Assembly (NCBI RefSeq): GCF_037023745.1
Contig: NZ_CP146101.1
Coordinates: 4,146,001-4,210,000 of the forward strand
Reading direction: 5' to 3'
From: Streptomyces sp. SCSIO 30461
GTDB lineage: Bacteria > Actinomycetota > Actinomycetes > Streptomycetales > Streptomycetaceae
Length of the DNA: 64,000 bases
The position numbers were made by a program, and so were the translations under genes. Below the pieces are notes generated by a model, which worked only from the letters and a program-made list of their open reading frames with translations, had not been told where the DNA came from and did not search any database. Below are positions 52,468-61,952 of this stretch, one piece after another (the stretch's first letter is position 1; each line of letters opens with the position of its first letter).

Positions 52468-52818
52468 TTCCCCCTCCTCAATGTGTCTCTTCCCCTGTGG
52501 TTTACCACCGCACCATCGACACATGCAGCTTCCGACCTCCCGGTGGACGGGCTCGGGCGAGGCTTTCAGGGCACCGGATCCCCGAGCAAGGGTGCCGTAT
52601 CGGCGAACACGTCGGGGCTCGGGGCACCGGCTGTCCGGTGCGCCGAGCCACTGTGCCGGTCGACGAACAGGAACTCCCCCCTCGATGCCGACGGGTGCTG
52701 TTGTCGTGCGCTCGGTACCGGCTGCTCCGCGGCGTCACATCGCGCGTCTACCCCATGTCTCACCAGGGAATCTGTAGCGTCGGACGTCCCTGTTGGCTGT
52801 GGGATGCAGGAGACTGGT
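52468..52818. other. 351-bp divergent promoter region between two phosphatase genes
   Basis: No gene is seen. It should hold both promoters; no conserved box was recognised by eye. Confidence 0.5.
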
Positions 52819-54006
52819 GTGGATCGAGACCGGGTCGGGCTCGCTGAGGTCCTCGCCGCAGCGGAGGCCGCGGCGCCTGTGGAGTCACTCGACGTGGCCG
52901 CGCGCAACCTGTGGGATCGCTTCGGAGCCCGGTACGTGTCGTTCCTGTTCGTCGACGCCATCGGCCGGCGGTTGGTCCGGGTGGGTGAGGACCTCGAATC
53001 GCAGACCGGCCGGAGCGCCGAGCAGATTCCGCTCGCCGGGAGTCTTTATGAAGAGGTTCTGCGCGAGCAGCGTCTCGTCCTGGCACCGAACGAAGGGTTG
53101 GGGCAGCGGGTGATCGCTCCCGTCACCAACCGCGGCGACACCGTCGGCGTCCTGGAGTTGACGCTGCCGGACGCCTCGGACGAGGTGTTGCAGCAGGTTG
53201 CGGAGACCGCGCACGCACTGGCGTACATCATCGTCACGGACCGCCGCTTCACCGATCTCTACCACTGGGGCCGGCGCACCACACCGATCAGCCTGGCGGC
53301 TGAGATCCAGCGGCAGCTGCTGCCGTCGGCCTCGTGCTGCGAGGCACCCCAGTTCACCTTCGCAGCGGCTCTGGTACCCGCCGACGCCATCGCGGGTGAC
53401 ACCTACGACTTCACGCTCGACCACGACACGCTGCATGTGTCCGTCACGGATGCGATGGGCCATGACGTCAACTCCGCTCTCCTGGCGACCTTGCTGGTGA
53501 ACGCCTCACGTGGGGCCCGCCGCGCCGGATGCGATCTCGCCGAGCAAGCCCGGCAGACCCACCAGGCCGTGCTCGACCACGGGCGGGGAGCGCTCGCCAC
53601 CGGACAGTTGCTGCGCATCCCGCTGGACGGCGCCGGGGCTCGACTCGTCAATGCCGGACACCCATGGCCGCTGCGGCTGCGTGACGGGGAGGTCCAGCGG
53701 GTACGCCTCGACGCGCATCTGCCGTTCGGCGTGCCCTCGTCCGCCCCGTACCAGGTACAGCGACTCGACCTGCGTCCCGGTGATCGGCTCGTGCTCTACA
53801 CGGACGGCATGCAGGAGCGACGGGCGGAAACCGTGGACCTGTCCGAAATCATCCGCGAGACCGCCACGAAGCATCCACGCGAGGTGGTGCGCGCGCTGAC
53901 ATCGGCGGTCACGGAGGTCTGCCACGGCCATCTGGAGGACGACGCGGCTGCCCTGTGCCTGGACTGGCACGGGCCTCGCTCACCACGCGGTCGGAGCGGC
54001 GGATGA
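52819..54006 (+). CDS. GAF-PP2C (SpoIIE-type) phosphatase
   Basis: GTG 52819 has AGGAG six bases upstream and is preferred to the ATG 52804. The 395-residue protein has a GAF domain (about 15-150, RNLWDRFGARYVSFLFVD) and a PP2C domain (about 175-390) with AGDTYDFTLD, VTDAMGHDVNSALLA, and LVLYTDGMQERRAE. In this family Asp residues of these motifs bind Mn/Mg and attack phosphoserine of STAS proteins. The first metal motif reads AGDTYD rather than GGDWYD, typical of a sub-group that keeps activity. It may act on the same signalling pathway as its divergent neighbour. Confidence 0.85.
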   Translation: MDRDRVGLAEVLAAAEAAAPVESLDVAARNLWDRFGARYVSFLFVDAIGRRLVRVGEDLESQTGRSAEQIPLAGSLYEEVLREQRLVLAPNEGLGQRVIAPVTNRGDTVGVLELTLPDASDEVLQQVAETAHALAYIIVTDRRFTDLYHWGRRTTPISLAAEIQRQLLPSASCCEAPQFTFAAALVPADAIAGDTYDFTLDHDTLHVSVTDAMGHDVNSALLATLLVNASRGARRAGCDLAEQARQTHQAVLDHGRGALATGQLLRIPLDGAGARLVNAGHPWPLRLRDGEVQRVRLDAHLPFGVPSSAPYQVQRLDLRPGDRLVLYTDGMQERRAETVDLSEIIRETATKHPREVVRALTSAVTEVCHGHLEDDAAALCLDWHGPRSPRGRSGG

Positions 54007-54380
54007 CCGACACCGGACGGGCAAGGCCCTCCTCTCCCGCGGCCGGCCGGTGTTCAGTAGTGGTCGAGGCCTCCGACCGTGCCATCCGGCTTGACCGGCG
54101 TGTTCCGCGACGGGTCTTCGGATGTGCGGCGGATGAGAAGCAGGACGATGTCATCCGTGCACGGCGTGTGGGCGGTTGCGCGTACCGCGCGGTCGCGGCA
54201 GCGGCCTGTCGCGGCACCACATCGAGAAATCACCCATAACCGGGCGATACTCCTTTTGCTTCCAGGGATCAGCCGGGAGCGTCCGGTCACGGCGTGCCGC
54301 ACCGCGGATACGCTACCGAGTTCCGACAGCATCGGGACGCCCCGGGGCGGTGCCGGTACACATGCGGCGCCGAGCCCGCC
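54007..54380. other. 374-bp convergent intergenic region
   Basis: No gene or clear hairpin was recognised between the phosphatase and the DUF6114 gene. Confidence 0.5.
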
Positions 54381-54815
54381 TCAGGCCGGGCCGTCCCGGG
54401 GTTCAGCCTGCGCGGGCCCGACCCAGGCGCAGGCGAGAGAGCCGCCGACCAGGCCCGCGAACAGGCCGATGAAGAGCCCGCCGAAGTTGGCGAGGGGGAA
54501 GGACACCAGCGACAGGAGCAGTGCCGCGATTCCGGCGAACACCCGGGTCTGCGGTCGCAGCCAGAGGCTGATGCCCAGCACGATGAGCAGTACGCCGGTG
54601 ATCAGGGCGCCCGCGCCGGCCGTGGTCGACAGGGCGAGCGGGATGCCCGAAAGACTCAGCCGCACATATGGGAAGTACAGGATGGGGATGCCCGCCGCCA
54701 GAGTGAAGAGGCCGGCCCAGAAGGGACGGCCGCCCCGCCACACCCTGAAGCGATGGTGAGCGCTGCGCAGGCGTTCCGCTCCCGTCGTCGGCGATGACGC
54801 TGGATTCAGAAGCAC
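54381..54815 (-). CDS. DUF6114 membrane protein
   Basis: The 144-residue protein has four hydrophobic helices (FWAGLFTLAAGIPILYFP; AGALITGVLLIVLGISLW; FAGIAALLLSLVSFPLA; GGLFIGLFAGLVGGSLA), with R/F/W-rich N-terminal sequence (RFRVWRGGRPFWAG) and a W in the last helix, the DUF6114 pattern. It overlaps the end of the DUF6230 gene by ten bases. The two families occur as a pair in Streptomyces and probably form one envelope complex. Function unknown. Confidence 0.75.
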   Translation of the reverse strand: MLLNPASSPTTGAERLRSAHHRFRVWRGGRPFWAGLFTLAAGIPILYFPYVRLSLSGIPLALSTTAGAGALITGVLLIVLGISLWLRPQTRVFAGIAALLLSLVSFPLANFGGLFIGLFAGLVGGSLACAWVGPAQAEPRDGPA

Positions 54816-55429
54816 TCGTGACTGCCTTCCCTGAGCCGCATGCTCAGATCGGGGACGTTCAGCGTGGCCGCGCTGACCGCGACGGCGGTCGCCTCCACGT
54901 CCGTCAGTTCGGCCGCGTCGGCCTGCTGAGCCACGCCGTCGGGGTCGAAGTACCGCGACTGCTTGTCACCGGGATTGATCGGCCCCTTGGTGATGGCGCC
55001 CGCCGCCACACCCATGTCGATGGCTTTGAAGTCCGCCTCGCCGACGTTCAGGGACTGCGCGTCGATGAACATGTTCCTCGCTTCGGCCCGCCGCCCATCA
55101 CCACCGGTCAACCTGAGGGTGTAGGCACCGAGGACGGGAATGGGCACCACCACCGACTGGCAGAGGCCGTTGATCTCGGCATGCCGGAATCCGGTGACCG
55201 TCACCGGCACAGCGGTGCCTTCCCTGGTCACGTCCACCATGCCGTAGATACTCAGGCCCCGGACCGCCATGCTCTCCGCGCTGATCTGGAACGTACGCCC
55301 GGAGATCAGGAAGGAGGCGGCCAGCGCCCCCTGCGCCATCCCGACGCCCACTGTCGCGGCGGCGGCCACCGAGGCGGCGAACACCAGAGCGAATCGCTTC
55401 CAGCGGGTCCTGCCGAAGCCATGCGACAT
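54806..55429 (-). CDS. DUF6230 secreted/membrane-anchored protein
   Basis: ATG 55429 has GAGGAGG five bases upstream. The 207-residue product has an N-terminal export helix (RFALVFAASVAAAATVGVGM) and an exported beta-rich domain: QISAESMAVRGLSIYG, GFRHAEINGLCQSVVVPIP, SLNVGEADFKAIDMGVAAG and VAVSAATLNVPDLSMRL. This is the DUF6230 family, paired with DUF6114 in one operon (10-base overlap). It probably sits outside the membrane; it is sometimes mislabelled cholesterol esterase. Function unknown. Confidence 0.75.
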   Translation of the reverse strand: MSHGFGRTRWKRFALVFAASVAAAATVGVGMAQGALAASFLISGRTFQISAESMAVRGLSIYGMVDVTREGTAVPVTVTGFRHAEINGLCQSVVVPIPVLGAYTLRLTGGDGRRAEARNMFIDAQSLNVGEADFKAIDMGVAAGAITKGPINPGDKQSRYFDPDGVAQQADAAELTDVEATAVAVSAATLNVPDLSMRLREGSHECF

Positions 55430-55749
55430 GACGCCTCCTCGGGCCGTTGAGCGGCGCGGCCTACGCCGTACGGGGAGAAGGGACACGTCCCTGTCCGGTT
55501 CCGGATCCCAGGCTTACGGATCTTCCGCGCGACGGCACTTCCAGAGGGCAGACGGGTGAGGCGGGGCGCGGGAAAGGCCCGTTCGACCCTCACACGCCCG
55601 CCGGTACCCGGAAAGCGAGCCCATACCTCATCCGCCCCATAGGTACGGAATGCACCGAACCAGCCGACATGGGGTGTACCGGGTGAGAACGTGGAGGCCA
55701 CCGTCCGTCGGGATGGCACGTCGGTCACTGGACGAGGGAGAAGACAGCC

Positions 55750-56345
55750 ATGCCCAAGGGGACCTACGCCAAGGACGCGACGGAAGCCGAGGGGGACCTC
55801 ACCGCCTACTGCAAGGCGAGCAACTTCGACCGGGAGTGGTTGAGCGTCGAGCGCCGGGCCACCACCGTCCGCATCGCCTGCGACCAGGAGTACGGCTACG
55901 ACGAGGTCTATCGCACCATCGACACGGACCAGGTGGCGCTGCTCGCCGAGACCGCCAAGCAGGCGCGCAAGAGCAAGCTGGACGCCGACGACGACGATCT
56001 GCTCTCCCTGGTCGAGCACACCGAAGAGCTGTCGAAGACGCTGGTGCCGAACATCCTCCAGCAGTGCGCCGACGCCTATCTGGGTGGGCAGCGGATCAAT
56101 CTCGGCTTCTCCAAGACGATGACCCGCACCGAGTTCGGCCAGCTACGGAAGGACTGGACGGTGGAGGGCGAATACACCACCGGCGACGGGATGTTCACCA
56201 ACTTCCACAGCTTCCCGCCGCAGGACAAGCAGAAGGCCGGGAGGGTTCGGTGGGCGACACGCTCGCGCGCCGAAGCATGCAGGGCAACCTGCTCGTGAAG
56301 ATCGCCGGCCGGACCTTCAACATGCATGTGGACACCAAGGACTGA
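55750..56345 (+). pseudogene. Unknown soluble protein with a 3' frameshift
   Basis: ATG 55750 starts a convincing acidic, helical protein (MPKGTYAKDATEAEGDLTAY ... VERRATTVRIACDQEYG). Near 56240 the frame breaks: in the original frame the tail is WATRSRAEACRATCS with a stop at 56298, while the frame shifted at the GGGAGGG run continues in proper coding style (EGSVGDTLARRSMQGN, LLVKIAGRTFNMHVDTKD) to a stop at 56345. Restoring one G in the run joins both halves into about 198 residues. This is either a recent mutation or a sequencing error. The family is not recognised. Confidence 0.55.
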
Positions 56346-56385
56346 TCGTCATCGGCAAGGGCACCCGGGAACGAGCGGTCCGCTC

Positions 56386-56745
56386 TCAGGCACCCGCGCC
56401 GGGCCGCAGGTCGGGATGCTCCTCGGCCAGCCGGTCCGGCGCCGCCTGCCTCCAGGAGTCGACGAGGATGTCGCGCAGCTCGTCCAGGTCCTCGAGCGCG
56501 GCGAGCCGCACCCTGACCCAGGCCGAACTCGCCTCGTGCGACGGCACCCAGAACTTCTCCGGCTCGGCGGCGATGAGCTCCGTGCGCTCATGTCTCGGGC
56601 AGCGGACCGCGAACGATGTCTGATCGTCGGGGATGGTGAGGTACATCTTGCCGGCCACACGGAACGTGGGCATCGCCCAGGCTTCCTTCTCCACCGTCCC
56701 GGGAAACGACAGGGCAATGCTGCGGATGTCGTCAGCGTCGATCAT
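56386..56745 (-). CDS. MmcQ/YjbR-family protein
   Basis: The 119-residue protein has the two-layer YjbR fold pattern: RSIALSFPGTVEKEAWAMPTFRVAGKMYLTI, then FAVRCPRHERTELIAAEPE, FWVPSHEASSAWVRVRLAAL and LRDILVDSWRQAAP. The family resembles the CyaY/DNA-binding fold and includes MmcQ from a mitomycin cluster; activity is unproven. ATG 56745 matches the usual family start; the frame extends to 56814 only through basic filler. Confidence 0.8.
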   Translation of the reverse strand: MIDADDIRSIALSFPGTVEKEAWAMPTFRVAGKMYLTIPDDQTSFAVRCPRHERTELIAAEPEKFWVPSHEASSAWVRVRLAALEDLDELRDILVDSWRQAAPDRLAEEHPDLRPGAGA

Positions 56746-57028
56746 GCGCCCCACCGTAAGGTCTGTCGCACAGGACTCCGTGGGCGCATGACGCCGACGA
56801 CGCCACCTCACCACGTCGTCGAATCGCCTGAATACATCGACTATCCGGACGAACCTCGCACCTCATGGCCGCCCCCACAAGCCGCCGCACGTCCCTCCCT
56901 CCGGAGGGAGGGCGCCATTGCCCGTGACGACCCGACCGGAACCACCGACACGCGAACACACCCAGAAATCCGTCGGCCCGTCCTCCGATCGAACCGCGAC
57001 GGGCAGTCGGGAACGATAGAAATGCCTT

Positions 57029-59848
57029 GTGCGTGAATTTTCGGGGCCTAACGGGAATGAACCGCTGAAGCCACCCGAGAGCGACCCCGCGCCCGGTCGG
57101 AGGAGCGCGCGGCGGACACTGCGGTGGCTGGGTTCTCTGCTGGATGTCCGCAGCCTCGCGGGTCAGGTCTTCCTGCTCCAGGTGGGCGTGGTGGTGCTGG
57201 TCGTGATCACCGCGCTGGTGGCCCTCGTCGTCCAGGCACGTCGGCACAGCACGGAGGATGCCCAGCACCAGACACTCACCGCCGCCCAGACCTTCGCACA
57301 CTCACCGGGGCTCATCGCGGCCCTCGACAGTCCCGACCCCAGTGCGGTGCTGCAACCGAGCGCCGACGCCGTCCGCAAAGCCGCCGACGTCGACGCGATC
57401 ATCGTCTACCAGCGGGACGGGATCGCCCTGACCCACAGCGATCCGGACCAGATCGGGAAGCACGTCATCGGTCCCTACGCGGAAGCGGCATCGGGGAAGA
57501 CCTTCACCAGGACGTTCCAGGGAGCCCTCGGGCTCTCCGTGATCTCGGCCGTGCCTGTCAAGGACAGCAACGGTTCGGTCGTCGCCATCGTCTCCTCCGT
57601 GGTCACGGTCGAGAAGGTGCAGGACTGGGTCAACCAGCAGTTGCCGGTGCTGTTCGGGGGGGCGGTCGGCTCGATCGTCCTGGCAGCGGGCGGGTCGGCA
57701 CTGGTGAGCCGCAGGCTGCGGAGGCAGACGCACGGCCTGGGCCCGGCCGAGATGACCAGGATGTACGAGCACCACGACGCGGTGCTCCACGCCGTACGGG
57801 AAGGTGTGCTGATCGTCGGGGGCGACGGCAGGTTGCTGCTGGCCAACGACGAGGCCCACCGCCTGCTGGACCTGCCGGGGGACGCGGAGCACCGCTCGGT
57901 GAGCGGGCTGGGACTCGGCGACGAACTCGCAGGGCTGCTGACATCCGAGCAGCCGGCCACCGACGAGGTGCATCTCGCAGGCGATCGACTGCTCGCCGTC
58001 AACAAGCGGTTCGCCGGACCGACCCGGCCCGCGAGCCGGGTCGTTACCCTGCGGGACACCACCGAACTCCAAGCCCTCGCCGGCCGGGCGGAGACCGCCC
58101 GCGAGCGCCTGCAACTGCTCTACGACGCCGGGGTGCGGATCGGGACCACCCTGGATGTCACCCGCACCGCCAGGGAGCTCGCCGAGGTCGCGGTCCCCCA
58201 CTTCGCGGACGTCGTCACCGTCGAGCTGCTCGACCCGGTCCTGCACGGCGAGGAGCCGTCGGGTGCGGGCACCGAGATGCGCCGTACCGCTGTCGTGGGT
58301 CTGGAGCGGGACGACTTGCTGTACCCGGCCGGCACGCTGATCCGCTTCGTCCCCTCCACTCCCACAGCCGTCGGCGCGGCGGAAGGCCAGGCCGTCCGGG
58401 TGGCGGATCTGAGCACTTCCGACGGCTGGCAGGCGCAGCATCCTGAAAGGGCCCGCCGGATCCTGGAACACGGTGTGCATTCCCTGGTGGTGGTGCCGTT
58501 GCAGGCCCGAGGGGTGGTGCTCGGAACGGCCCACTACTGGCGGAAGGGGGCCTCCGCTCCGTTCGACGAGGAGGATGTGACCTTCGCCGAGGAACTGGCC
58601 ACCCGGGCGGCGGTGTGCATCGACAACGCCCGCCGCTACACCCGCGAGCACACCACGGCGGTCGCCCTCCAGCGCAGTCTGCTGCCCAGCCGGGTGCCCG
58701 ATCTGTCGGCGCTGAGGGTGGCCTACCGCTATCTGCCGGCCCGGGCCGGAGTGGGCGGTGACTGGTTCGATGTCATCCCGCTGTCCGGTGCCCGGGTCGC
58801 CCTGGTCGTCGGCGATGTCGTGGGGCACGGGGTGCACGCCGCAGCCACCATGGGGCGGCTGCGCACCGCCGTGCACAACTTCTCCGTCCTGGACATCCCT
58901 CCCGAGGAGCTGCTGGGACGGGTGGACGAGTTGGTGGCACAGATCGACGTGGACGAGTCCGACGCCGGGGAGGGCCTGGGGATCACCGGGGCGACCTGTC
59001 TCTACGCCGTCTACGATCCCACCTCCGGCCGGCTGACGGTCGCCACCGCGGGCCATCCGGGCCCCGCGGTGGTACACCCCGACGGGAGTGTCGACTTCCC
59101 CCAGCTGCCGGTGTCCCCGCCGCTGGGCCTCGGGGCGTCGATGCCCGGCGAGAGCGCCGAGCTGAACGTGCCCGAGGGATCACGGCTGGTGCTCTACACC
59201 GACGGTCTGATCGAGGACCGGGACCGGGATCCGGACATCGGGCTCACGGCCCTGCGCGCCGCCCTGACCGGGCCCGATCGCTCCCCGGAGGCCACCTGCG
59301 CGGCGGTCGTCGACGCCTTGGTGCCCGACCGTCCCAGAGACGACATCGCGCTGCTGGTCGCCCGCACCCATCGGCTCGACGCCGACCGCATCGCGGAATG
59401 GCCGGTGCCCCGCGACCCGGCGGCGGTCGGCCCGGTCCGGGCCGCGTGCGTGCGCCGGATCCGCGAGTGGGGCCTCGAACAGCTCGACTTCGCCGCCGAA
59501 CTCGTCCTCAGCGAACTGATCACCAACGCCGTCAACTACGGGAGCGACCCCGTCACCGTGCGGCTTCTCCGCGACCGCGCCCTGATCTGCGAGGTCTCCG
59601 ACGGCAGCAGTACCTCGCCGCGGCTGCGGCGGGCCAGGGTCACCGACGAGGGCGGCCGTGGACTCTTCCTGGTGGCCCAGTTCGCCGAACGCTGGGGCAC
59701 CCGCTACACCTCCAGGGGCAAGGTCATCTGGGCCGAACTGTCTCTCCACGGCGGCGGGCCGTCCGTGGAAGGACTCGCCGAGTTCCTGTTCGACGAGGTG
59801 GAGCCACTGGCCCCGGAGAGCGCGGACCGGGGCGGCACGGCAAGGTGA
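57029..59848 (+). CDS. Membrane sensor with Cache, PAS, GAF, PP2C and anti-sigma ATPase domains
   Basis: The 939-residue protein is a fused signalling chain. A membrane helix (about 44-68) leads to an extracytoplasmic CitA/DcuS-like sensor (about 70-200; AQTFAHSPGLIAAL, DAIIVYQRDGIALTHSDPDQIGKH), then a second helix (about 208-226). In the cytoplasm follow PAS (about 245-350), GAF (about 355-535), a PP2C/SpoIIE phosphatase (about 545-770; GVGGDWFDV, VVGDVVGHGVH, LVLYTDGLIED) and an RsbW-type HATPase (about 795-905; LVLSELITNAVNYG, DEGGRGLFLVAQ). It could sense a ligand, dephosphorylate a STAS protein and act as anti-sigma kinase. A GTG start at 57029 is used. Confidence 0.9.
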   Translation: MREFSGPNGNEPLKPPESDPAPGRRSARRTLRWLGSLLDVRSLAGQVFLLQVGVVVLVVITALVALVVQARRHSTEDAQHQTLTAAQTFAHSPGLIAALDSPDPSAVLQPSADAVRKAADVDAIIVYQRDGIALTHSDPDQIGKHVIGPYAEAASGKTFTRTFQGALGLSVISAVPVKDSNGSVVAIVSSVVTVEKVQDWVNQQLPVLFGGAVGSIVLAAGGSALVSRRLRRQTHGLGPAEMTRMYEHHDAVLHAVREGVLIVGGDGRLLLANDEAHRLLDLPGDAEHRSVSGLGLGDELAGLLTSEQPATDEVHLAGDRLLAVNKRFAGPTRPASRVVTLRDTTELQALAGRAETARERLQLLYDAGVRIGTTLDVTRTARELAEVAVPHFADVVTVELLDPVLHGEEPSGAGTEMRRTAVVGLERDDLLYPAGTLIRFVPSTPTAVGAAEGQAVRVADLSTSDGWQAQHPERARRILEHGVHSLVVVPLQARGVVLGTAHYWRKGASAPFDEEDVTFAEELATRAAVCIDNARRYTREHTTAVALQRSLLPSRVPDLSALRVAYRYLPARAGVGGDWFDVIPLSGARVALVVGDVVGHGVHAAATMGRLRTAVHNFSVLDIPPEELLGRVDELVAQIDVDESDAGEGLGITGATCLYAVYDPTSGRLTVATAGHPGPAVVHPDGSVDFPQLPVSPPLGLGASMPGESAELNVPEGSRLVLYTDGLIEDRDRDPDIGLTALRAALTGPDRSPEATCAAVVDALVPDRPRDDIALLVARTHRLDADRIAEWPVPRDPAAVGPVRAACVRRIREWGLEQLDFAAELVLSELITNAVNYGSDPVTVRLLRDRALICEVSDGSSTSPRLRRARVTDEGGRGLFLVAQFAERWGTRYTSRGKVIWAELSLHGGGPSVEGLAEFLFDEVEPLAPESADRGGTAR

Positions 59849-59870
59849 AGACGTGCGGCAAGGCGAACAC

Positions 59871-61025
59871 GTGAGGAGCCTGCACGGCCGGCCGGCCGCC
59901 CGCCGTGCCCGGGCAGCGGCCGCCGCGGGCTGTCTCGGCCTGCTCCTCGTGAGCGCTTGTGCCGAGACGCCGAGGCCCCGGACGGTCAGGCCTGCGGTCG
60001 CCACCTCCGCGGCTGAGGCCGGGGGCATGGCCGCGCTGGTCGACGCGGCGAAACGGGAGGGCTCGCTGAACGCGATCGCGCTGCCTCGCGACTGGGCCGA
60101 CTACGGCGGTCTGATCGACGGCTTCGAGCGGAAGTACGGGATCGCGGTCACGGTCGCCGATCCCGAGGCCTCCAGCCAGGACGAGATCGACGCCATCAAG
60201 GCGGACGGGAAGCGCGCCGACGCCCCTGACGTGATCGATGTGGGCGACTCGTTCGCCCGGACGGCGGCCCGGCAGAAACTGCTGGCACCGTACCGGGTCA
60301 CCGAGTACGACTCGATCCCGAAGAGCCAGAAGGACGCCAAAGCCCGCTGGTCCAACAACTACGGCGGCTACATCTCCATCGGCTGCAACGCCGGACTGGC
60401 CAAGCCCTGCCCGCGGACCTTCGCCGATCTGCTGGAGCCCCGGTACAAGGGGATGGTCTCCCTCGACGGTGATCCCACACGTTCCAACACCGCCTTCGCC
60501 GGTGTCTACGCGGCGGCGCTGGCGAACGGCGGATCGTTCGACGACATCCGCCCCGGGCTCGACTTCTTCGCCGAGCTCAAGAAGCGGGGCAACTTCAATC
60601 CCGCCGAGTCCACCTCGACCGCGGTCGAGACCGGCAGCACCCCCATCAGCGTCGACTGGGACTACGTCAATCTCGACTACGCGGACCGGTTCCGCGACAG
60701 TGGGGTGGACTGGCAGGTGTCGATCCCCTTCGACGGCAGCTTCGCCCAGTACTACGCCCTGGCCGTCAACAGGAACGCCCCGCATCCGGCAGCGGCGCGC
60801 CTCTGGCAGGAGTACCTCTTCAGCGTGACCGGGCAGAATCTCCGTCTCAGGGGCTACGCCCGGCCGGTGCTGATGGAGGTCATGCGTGAGGACGGCACCC
60901 TTGACGAGGCCGCAGCGGCAAGACTGCCGACGGTCGAAGGGGAGCCGCGGTTTCCGACGGACGCCCAACTGGAGAAGGCCAGACGGACGGTGGACAGGGA
61001 GTGGGCCAAGGTCATGGCGGGCTGA
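59871..61025 (+). CDS. ABC-type solute-binding lipoprotein
   Basis: GTG 59871 has AAGGCG nine bases upstream; it lies 22 bases after the sensor gene, so one operon. The 384-residue product has a signal peptide with lipobox LLVSAC (Cys about 25). The mature part is a type 2 periplasmic-binding protein of the iron/polyamine kind: EGSLNAIALPRDWADYGGLI, DAPDVIDVGDSFA, WSNNYGGYISIGCNAG, and ETGSTPISVDWDYVNLDYAD. No permease or ATPase gene is next to it. It may deliver a ligand to the neighbouring Cache sensor instead of a transporter. Confidence 0.8.
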   Translation: MRSLHGRPAARRARAAAAAGCLGLLLVSACAETPRPRTVRPAVATSAAEAGGMAALVDAAKREGSLNAIALPRDWADYGGLIDGFERKYGIAVTVADPEASSQDEIDAIKADGKRADAPDVIDVGDSFARTAARQKLLAPYRVTEYDSIPKSQKDAKARWSNNYGGYISIGCNAGLAKPCPRTFADLLEPRYKGMVSLDGDPTRSNTAFAGVYAAALANGGSFDDIRPGLDFFAELKKRGNFNPAESTSTAVETGSTPISVDWDYVNLDYADRFRDSGVDWQVSIPFDGSFAQYYALAVNRNAPHPAAARLWQEYLFSVTGQNLRLRGYARPVLMEVMREDGTLDEAAAARLPTVEGEPRFPTDAQLEKARRTVDREWAKVMAG

Positions 61026-61569
61026 ACGCCCCGGTCCTCCCAAGGGGCGGCATGCCGTCCAAGCGGCGGCGTAAAGGACGCTCGGCGACGGGCTGCTCTC
61101 CCCGTCGAGGGCTTCGCGGTGCCACAGGGCTCGCCGGTGGTCCCCGAGGGCGGCCACAAGCTCACCCAGCGCCCTGCGCAGCGCCTCTGCCCGCTGGTCG
61201 GCGCGGGCAGCACTCTGAGCCACTCGCGCGCTCCTGATCTGGAGCAAGTCCGGTGAGCGCCCCCGAGCAGTGTGCCGATCACGGCGATGACACTGGGCCA
61301 CATTCGCTGGGTGCCCCTTGGAACAACGCTACGGACAGGCATCGATGATGTCATCCGTCGATCGGCACCGTGCTCCTGAGGTCACCGACGGGTTCATCGA
61401 CACCGTGGCACCCAATGGCTCAGCGGGACGGCGAAGCCCTGACGCATCACTCCGAATCACGGCAGGTCGGCTGATGGTTCGCCGGGTTGCCAGGCGGCTG
61501 ACCGATATCGTCCGGCGCGACAGGCAGGGCGATCCGCCTGCGTTTCCGCCTGCGCTGAGGAGAACAGCC
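61026..61569. other. 544-bp stretch with no confident gene
   Basis: On the minus strand a GTG at 61223 with AGGAG in front opens a helical sequence (SAARADQRAEALRRALGELV), but its frame runs without a stop far into the antisense of the binding-protein gene. It may be the start of a frameshifted small gene. Nothing else was found. Confidence 0.4.
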
Positions 61570-61791
61570 ATGAGCGATCGCCGGGACCGGACGGGTACGG
61601 ACGACGGACCGGCACCGCAGTCGCCGGGGACGCACAGCGGGACAACGCATGACGCTGTGCGCCTCGCCCTGGTGATCGGCGCGCTCGGTATCGCGTTCGA
61701 CGACATCGGGACCAGCCCGGTCTACACCCTCCAGACCGTGTTCGATCCGAGCGACCCGCACCCGGTCCCGGTGAGCACGGAGAGCGCTTAG
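61570..61791 (+). pseudogene. N-terminal fragment of a Kup potassium transporter
   Basis: ATG 61570 follows GAGGAG by eight bases. The 73-residue frame contains the first Kup helix and loop: LALVIGALGIAFDDIGTSPV, YTLQTVFDPSDPHPVPVSTES, then Ala and TAG. Full Kup proteins exceed 600 residues with twelve helices. The usual FGDIGTSP reads FDDIGTSP. The rest of the gene was deleted before the terpene synthase. Confidence 0.7.
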
Positions 61792-61952
61792 GGGTCGTCT
61801 CACCGGCCTTCCGGGCGGCGGGGGCTGGAGTGCCGACTTCCGGTCAATTACGATGCCCCTTAGTTGATCACTCAGCGTGGGGTTCCGGCCATAGCCCGTA
61901 TACACCCGCGGCAGGCGTCCGCAGGCGCCGACGAACCGAAGGGGACTCAAGA

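Noticed and set aside
60079..61223. Minus-strand frame starting at GTG 61223 with a good AGGAG
   Set aside because: The first 45 residues look helical and real, but the frame then runs antisense through the whole binding-protein gene with no stop.
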